64,000 bases of DNA from Sipunculus nudus (Eukaryota > Annelida > Sipuncula > Golfingiida > Sipunculidae): positions 85,475,056 to 85,539,055 of the forward strand of contig CM049310.1 of assembly GCA_026874595.1 (NCBI GenBank). Reading direction: 5' to 3'. The position numbers and the translations under genes are program-made. This document shows positions 58,756-64,000 of the stretch, one piece after another. Under the pieces are notes generated by a model. It saw only the letters and a list, made by a program, of their open reading frames with translations. It was not told where the DNA came from and made no database searches. Each line of letters starts with the position of its first letter. Within the stretch, counting starts at the first letter, position 1.

Positions 58756-59133
58756 TTACCTGTAATGTTTTGTCACCATATTGTATGAAGGAGGGGGCGC
58801 CTCACCCTCCGCAGGGGCTCTCGGGAAGGTAGGTCCTTGGGGAGGGGGGTAGCCGGGCTGTTCCTGGTGATGTGGCTGTGCCATCAAAGGTCGCGCCTCA
58901 TACGGTGATCCCTGTAGTTGGTAATAATAACCCTGGGGCGGGCAATAGTGTGCAGGTTGTTGACCCTGAGGCTGATAATGACTGCCTTGGGGCGGGGCAT
59001 AGTTTGTAGGTTGTTGACCCTGAGGCTGATAATGACTGCCCTGGGGCGGGGCATAGTTTGCAGGTTGTTGAAATTGACCCATATTTTGCATACGCATTGC
59101 CAATCTAGGATTCATACTGGCCACCGCTGCTCT
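58756..59133 (-). CDS. Exon 3 of the minus-strand membrane protein gene
   Basis: Phase 0 start, stop TAA at 58756-58758. The CATTACAGGTAAAAG text at the stop could also act as a splice donor, so an alternative longer tail cannot be excluded. The 54-bp internal repeats span about 58930-59080. Confidence 0.8.
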   Translation of the reverse strand, partial: RAAVASMNPRLAMRMQNMGQFQQPANYAPPQGSHYQPQGQQPTNYAPPQGSHYQPQGQQPAHYCPPQGYYYQLQGSPYEARPLMAQPHHQEQPGYPPPQGPTFPRAPAEGEAPPPSYNMVTKHYR

Positions 59134-62100
59134 CTGTAAAATATCAAAGATATTACACCATAAACATCTGAAGACTTCACTGAACCATAAAAACTCTAAA
59201 ATCTTTATTGTACCATTGCTTGAGTCAATGCAAAATTTAAGATTTAATTTTTCAATCCACCTTGAATCTGAAATTTTACATTTTGATTCGATAAAAAAAT
59301 TTTGAATTTAATTTTTAAACAAGAAAAAAAATATGATTATGTAAAAATAACTAGGGGTCCAAGGGTCTCGACACTCAGCTGAATTTGTCAATAAAGATAT
59401 TTTTAAAGAAATTTTTTAGAATGGTGGTCCTGTGACCTAACCAATGACCTTGTCATCAAAAAATCTGAGAACTTATTACCTTGAACTTTCAGCATTAAGA
59501 CTATTGTATCTTTTAAAAAAAGTGGGTCCAGTGACCTTGACTTCTGACTAGGTAACCTTAAATCTGCAGATTCTTTCCACTTTGGGCAAGAAAGCCAAGG
59601 ATGAAAGATGGAAAGTTTGGGATGAAAAGTTTGATTTACAGTGCATCCTCAATCATTTTACAGATGTAGCTCCTGTGACCTTCACCTTTGATCTCTTGAC
59701 TGTGAAAATTATAATGTTTCTTACTGAAGTGGTGGGTAATTAATAAATCAAGTTTGCAACCAATCTGTCTAGCCAAAGCAGAATTATCATCCATAAACTA
59801 ATTTAGGAAAGGATGGGCCCTGTGACCTAGACCTTTGACCCTGTGAGGCTATGACCTAAAATCGAAAAGAATCTTCGATTACTTGGCATGTGAGTAATAT
59901 CTAGATGGAATCACAGCTGAGTAAGACACTGAGTAAGACACTAGATGAAATCACAGCTGAGAAACTGACATGATTGTTGTCATTTTATAGTTAAAAAATA
60001 GAAAAATATTTGTTTAAATAAGTAAAAATAAAGGTGGCACCACCACTTTTCGAAACTGACAAAATTAGTCATGGTCAATATTCAAGGCAAGATTAAATGA
60101 CAATCCATGCATTAACTAGAATACGGGTAGTCGACAAGCGACTACGTGAATCTGCCAAAATCAGAGTGGAACGGGTGAAGTGAGGCATGAATTGAGTGGC
60201 AAGGGGAAATAGAGTGAGTTGCATATTAGCATGGATGTCTGCAGCTGAAATGTGTATGTAGGTTGCGACACATACCACAAAATCCAGAAAGCTGTCGAAG
60301 TTGTATACATATGCAAAATTTTAGGCAGATAAGTCAAACCACTACAAGTATATATGAGTGATTTTATCCCACAGCAGACAAACAGAAGGACTTGTGCAAA
60401 AATGGTTGCAGGTGGCGCCACTAATTTTGTGTATGGTTAAGAACTGTGAGATCTATACTTATGCAAAATTTCAGGGGGATATGTCCAACATGTCGTGAGA
60501 TATAAGCCTGAATGTAAGCAGCATAAACATAAATGTAGGTTGCGCCACCTAGCACAAAATCAAAAAAGCTGTCCAGGATGTATAAACCTGCCAAATTTTA
60601 GGCAAATATGTCAAACCATTGCTGAGATATGAGTGATTTTATCCAATGGCAGACAAACAAACGGACGCTGTGCAAAAATGGTTGCAGGTAGCGGAACCAG
60701 TTTTCGTATAATAAAGAGCTATGTGAGATCTATACACATGCAAAATTTTGGCCCAATCGGTCAAACGGTTTCCAAGATATGAGCTTGGATGTCTGCAGCT
60801 TAAACTAGAATGTAGGTGGCACCACCTGTCATAAGATCAAGAAAGCTGTCAAGGATGTATAAACCTGCAAAATTTTAGGCAGATATGTCAAACCACTGCC
60901 AAGATATGAGTGATTTTATCCCACAGCAGACAAACAGATGGACGCTGTGCAAAAAGGGTTGCTATGATAAAGAGCTATGTGAGATCTATACACATGCAAA
61001 TATTCAGGAAGATACATCAAACCAGTCCGGAGATATAAGCATGGATGTCTACAGCGTGAACGTGAATGTAGGTGGTGCCACCTGTCATAAAATCTAGAAA
61101 GCAATCCAGGATGTATACGCATGCCCAATTTCAGGTGAATTAGTCAATCCACTGCAGAGATATGAGTGATTTTAACCCAAGGTAGATGAACAGATGGACA
61201 CTGTGCAAACATGGTTGCACTGGGCGTCACCATTTTTTGTGTATGTTATAAAGCTATCCAAGGGCTACAAGGGTTCCCGAGATATGTGGGTTTATGTGTG
61301 GAAACAGATGCACAAAAGGACGCTGGGCAGAGAGGAAAGGTCAGAGGTCAATGCCAATTGGTTAGTCACCAGTTCACATGTGACACAATAATTGGTGTAA
61401 GTTTCAGAAAAATCAGTCCAGTAGTCTCAGAGGAGTTCTCCAAAAATGAATACGGCAGCAACAGTGGCGGTGGTGGCGGAACCTGGTCAAAATCATAGTA
61501 TCCGCAAAACTTTGTTTTGGCGGATACAATTATCATGATATTTGATGTTTTGTATCAAATTTTTTTATTATTCATTGGGGTACTTACAAGCCTCATTGCT
61601 CAAAGCATATAGGTCGCAGTGTTTCAGGTTTCCAAGGAGAATTTTTATGGACTGATTTTTTTTTGCTAATTATTCTACCTTAAGGACGATGTTATCATAT
61701 GATAATGAAAGTGAAATCTGTCATCAAAATATTTATGACGACAGGGATATATGTCATTTTGATGCATCTTATTTTGTTTTTCCTGGTTAGTTACACCATG
61801 AAAGCATAAAAGATTGCCACACACAAAACAGTACAATTTTTAACAGGTAAAAAACACTCAAAACTGTACATAAAACCTGCAAAAATGTAGATCATCAGGT
61901 ATCACCAGATTTGATGTGCAGTGCACCTGGCTCAAATACGAAAAGTTACGAGAATCCATCGCAGGTTTTGCTGAGAAAAGCTCTTAACAAACAGAAGACA
62001 TGCGAGGGACATCCACACACAATGTTATAGCTTAAAACAGAATTGATGAAATTGGAGAAAAAAAAAATATTTATAAGCAATATGTGGAATACTTACTGTC

Positions 62101-62217
62101 TGAGGATTTTCAAGGGCAACCACCATTTTCCTTCGCACTTTACAGCAGGTATAAAATCCAATGACCACTAAAATTAGTCCAACTGGTAACAAAATGTAGC
62201 CTGCCACTGAGAAAACA
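58756..62217 (-). CDS. Paralogous membrane protein with repeat-bearing PPxY tail (exons 2 and 3; exon 1 outside the window)
   Basis: Exon 3 is 59133-58756; exon 2 is 62217-62097. Exon 2 follows a strong TTTGTTTTTCAG acceptor and encodes 40 codons. Its helix runs around YILLPVGLILVVIGFY, followed by CCKVRRK as cytoplasmic anchor, and it ends in NPQT at the donor GTAAGT. Exon 3 (125 residues) follows TTTTACAG. It begins RAAVASMNPRLAMRMQ, carries about three 18-residue repeats of the NYAPPQGSHYQPQGQQ type, and ends APPPSYNMVTKHYR with a PPxY motif. Intron phases 2 and 0, the helix-in-exon-2 layout and the ..PQT exon end match the plus-strand gene, so the two are convergent paralogues. No stop interrupts these exons. 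Exon 1 with the first helix should lie upstream (above 62217) and was not found by 64000. Precise family unknown. Confidence 0.75.
59340..59900. repeat. Decayed units with CCTGTGACCT..GACCTTG motifs (intronic)
   Basis: GGTCCTGTGACCTAACCAATGACCTTG, GTCCAGTGACCTTGACTTCTGAC, CTCCTGTGACCTTCACCTTTGA and GCCCTGTGACCTAGACCTTTGACC recur every ~110-150 bases. Old tandem-type repeat in the gene's intron. Confidence 0.65.
60114..61527 (+). mobile_element. Tandem-core element 'G', plus copy with 3' hairpin
   Basis: The 5' end ACTAGAATACGGGTAGTCGAC holds the hairpin GTAGTCG-ACAAG-CGACTAC (60127-60145). About five degenerate units follow, alternating TGCAAAATTTTAGGCAGATA, GAGATATGAGTGATTTTATCC, AGACAAACAGATGGACGCTG and a GGTGGCGCCACC-like core. 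The 3' end is a strong stem-loop, GTATCCGCAAAAC / TTT / GTTTTGGCGGATAC (61498-61527, one bulge). In the minus copy at 46 kb the 5' part also contains GTATCCGCC, so the ends share inverted sequence. Tandem core plus terminal hairpins suggests a Helentron-associated (HINE/pearl-like) element; that class is inferred. No ORF. It sits in an intron of the minus-strand gene. Confidence 0.6.
61528..62025. other. Intronic sequence
   Basis: A fragment resembling the 62.6-63.5-kb array occurs at about 61590-61650 (AGGTCGCAGTGTTTCAGGTTTCC). Nothing else was seen. Confidence 0.45.
62097..62217 (-). CDS. Exon 2 of the minus-strand membrane protein gene
   Basis: 121 nt: one base completing a split codon, then 40 codons containing the membrane helix. 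Both splice sites are strong. Several copies of its first bases and acceptor occur immediately upstream as a minisatellite. Confidence 0.8.
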
Positions 62218-62345
62218 CTGAAAAACAAATAAAACATTATCCCTCAATGCAAAAACACTGAAAACAAACAAAACATGATCCCACACTGTGAAAACAAAGA
62301 AAACATTATCCAACACTGTGAAAACACTGAAAACAAATAACACAT
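62217..62345 (-). repeat. ~35-40-bp minisatellite copying the exon 2 acceptor
   Basis: On the plus strand AACACTGAAAA.CAAA.AA(A)CATTATCC recurs about four times. On the minus strand each copy carries TTTTCAGTGTTTT, the text of the genuine acceptor and first exon bases. Confidence 0.8.
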
Positions 62346-62549
62346 TACATACCACTTTTCATTCTTAAGAAGACTTTAAAACTGAGATTTTGCTTAGCAG
62401 TAATAAAATTAAAGAGCTTAACCAAACACAAAAGAGACATAAGAGTGTTTTTTTTTTAAAAGCTTGAGGGCAAGGTTTTTGTTGGGATAAATGATTAATT
62501 TTAAAAATGTTGAATAGAAAAATTACTTTAAAAAGAATATAATAAAAAA

Positions 62550-63900
62550 AGTGACCCATGGGTCATGACGCTCATCTGAATTTAACATGTATACAGGTGA
62601 TGCATATATTAATTACTGATGTAATGATCTGGTAAAAAATTCTTAACTTAAGGAACATTGAAGAATTGGTTGAATGACTTCCAGATGCTCAATATCATGT
62701 TTTTTTTCAGAGTCCTTAGAAAATAGGTAACAGCAAAAAGGTTTTATTTGAAACTCCCCAGGAGCTAAGTAAGAAGTTTCTACTTCAAACTGCTATGACT
62801 TGTATCCATATGAATAATAGGGTACTCAATTCATGTTGTTTAAAACATCATCATGACCTAATTTCAGGTTTCTAAGAAAATTTGCCTGAAACTACCCTAG
62901 ATATTACATTAGAAGATTCTATGGCTTACAGATTCAATTTGTGCACATCTGACTTCCAGAGTGCTCAAATCATGTTTTTTTTCCCTAGGGCTCACAGAAT
63001 ATAGGTCACAGTGACCTAATTTCATATTTCAAAGGACATTTACCCAGGATCTCCCAGACTGTCAAATCAGGAGACTGGGGGCCAAAATGGATACAAGTTG
63101 TGCCAAGTCTGACTCTCTGAGTGCTCAAAATCATGTTTTCAGCCAGTAGCTTGCAGAATAAAGGTCACGATGAACTAATTTCAAGTTTCTGAGGAGATTT
63201 GCAGAGGACCTCCCTGGATTTGCAGTTTTCCAGGTCTAATGAATGCAATTTATGCTTTTTCTAACTATCAGGATGCTCAAAGTCATGTTTTTGGACAGTT
63301 ACTCCAGAACACCTAGTTTAAGGTTTCTAAGAAATTTGATCAGAAACTGACGAGATGCTGCGTTAGATGATTCTAAGCTTAACAGATAGAAATTGAGCCT
63401 ATCTGACTTACAGGGTGCTCAGTCCATGTTTTTTTCCTATGGCTTGAAGAATTTAGGTCACATTGAACTAATGTCATGTTTCCAAGAACATTTATCCAGG
63501 ACCTCCTGAATGTCACATCTAGGTAGGTCCTAGTGACAGCCTGCCACCCCAAACGTTGATTTTGATGAACTTAAGCCATTTTTTATACAGGTACAAATAC
63601 AGGTGGTGCCACCAGACTTTAGGACATGATGAAACACAATTTTATAATTAGTATGAAAAGAATCATGGCAATCAATGCATTAGTTATTCAGTTATAGAAA
63701 TTTTTGTATCAAATTTTTCATTATTCTTGGGGGTACATCTGAGCCTAATAGCTCATAGGATATGTGTAACAAGGCCCTTATTTAAGGTTTCAAAGGAAAT
63801 TTTTCATGGACCTCCCTGGATGTCGAGTTAGAAGATTCAAGGTCAAATGGTTATGATTTGGGCCCTGTTCACAGATGACCAAATCTTAGAAGGTCTCAAA
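62550..63900. repeat. Tandem array, ~200-230-bp units, minus-oriented relative to the 40-kb array
   Basis: Units contain CTCAAATCATGTTTTTTTTC, CAGAATATAGGTCACAGTGACC, TTTCAAAGGACATTTA.CCAGGAYCTCC and a variable end. About five copies lie between 62680 and 63540, with a weaker one near 63720-63840. The reverse complement matches the units at 40.1-40.9 kb (TCCTTGGAAACCTGAA, then TAGGTCTCTGTTACCTATATTC). One unit holds a perfect AGGTCA-CAG-TGACCT (63003-63017). Confidence 0.7.
63003..63017. promoter_or_regulatory. Perfect IR3 nuclear-receptor-type motif inside a repeat
   Basis: AGGTCACAGTGACCT matches the inverted-repeat-3 consensus of steroid-receptor response elements. It is seen only as a sequence match; use as a binding site is unknown. 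Confidence 0.35.
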
Positions 63901-64000
63901 ATAGAGAAAAAAAGTGTAAAAATTAGAAAGAATCCAGGTGGAGCTACCAGTCTGCAGGAACTGATGAAACACTCCATGATCAATATGCATACAAAGAATC

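Noticed and set aside
42621-63900. CRISPR array (regular repeats with spacers)
   Set aside because: Repeats are long, degenerate and eukaryotic-type; there are no unique spacers of constant size and no cas genes.
62365-64000. Exon 1 of the minus-strand membrane protein gene
   Set aside because: No hydrophobic segment with a phase-2 donor was found on the minus strand here; the exon is assumed to lie beyond the window.

Overview
This is a gene-poor, AT-rich metazoan nuclear window dominated by transposable elements and tandem repeats. There are no operons, Shine-Dalgarno sites or long ORFs except one retrotransposon integrase. Introns have GT..AG ends, and microsatellites (TA, CT, CA) and long C/G runs are frequent. 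Penelope-like, Ty3/gypsy and several LINE remnants, tRNA-derived SINEs, and arrays carrying GGTGGCGCCACC-type cores together suggest a marine invertebrate, most likely a bivalve or other mollusc. That assignment is inference; no marker gene fixes the species.

Layout. 2.2-2.4 kb: a 10-copy, 21-bp palindromic satellite. 2.9-10.7 kb: two ~3.7-kb copies of one long-terminal-inverted-repeat DNA element in direct tandem, plus a loose third end at 12.1 kb. 12.2-13.7 kb: a SINE and a 5'-truncated LINE. 14-19 kb: a TTAA-type MITE, a dispersed ~400-bp repeat, a dead Penelope-like element and SINEs. 19.5-23.3 kb: several degenerate tandem arrays. 24.2-26.4 kb: a dead Ty3/gypsy fragment. 30.5-43.9 kb: remnants of a LINE (ORF1, then endonuclease and RT) interrupted by a young, rearranged Ty3/gypsy element (31344-39876) and by two repeat arrays. 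44.3-47.1 kb: an inverted-repeat element, a tandem-core element and a small MITE.

Host genes. Two paralogous genes lie tail-to-tail at 48.9/51.2-53.9 kb (+) and 58.8-62.2 kb (-, 5' end beyond the window). Both encode small membrane proteins whose second membrane helix lies in a short middle exon. Both have a Pro/Gln/Gly/Tyr-rich cytoplasmic-type tail ending in a PPxY (PPPSY) motif, and intron phases 2 and 0. The plus-strand gene has an in-frame TGA inside its second helix.

The most striking object is the Ty3/gypsy insertion. Its 5' LTR runs directly into a reverse-complement copy of its own LTR and integrase tail, and only then into the forward integrase and 3' LTR. This gives near-perfect 1.79-kb palindrome arms around a ~34-nt centre, inside an insertion that still looks recent. 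If transcribed from the 5' LTR, it would make a long hairpin RNA against its own family. Gag, protease and RT are absent.

All comparisons here were made by eye; identities and boundaries should be read accordingly.
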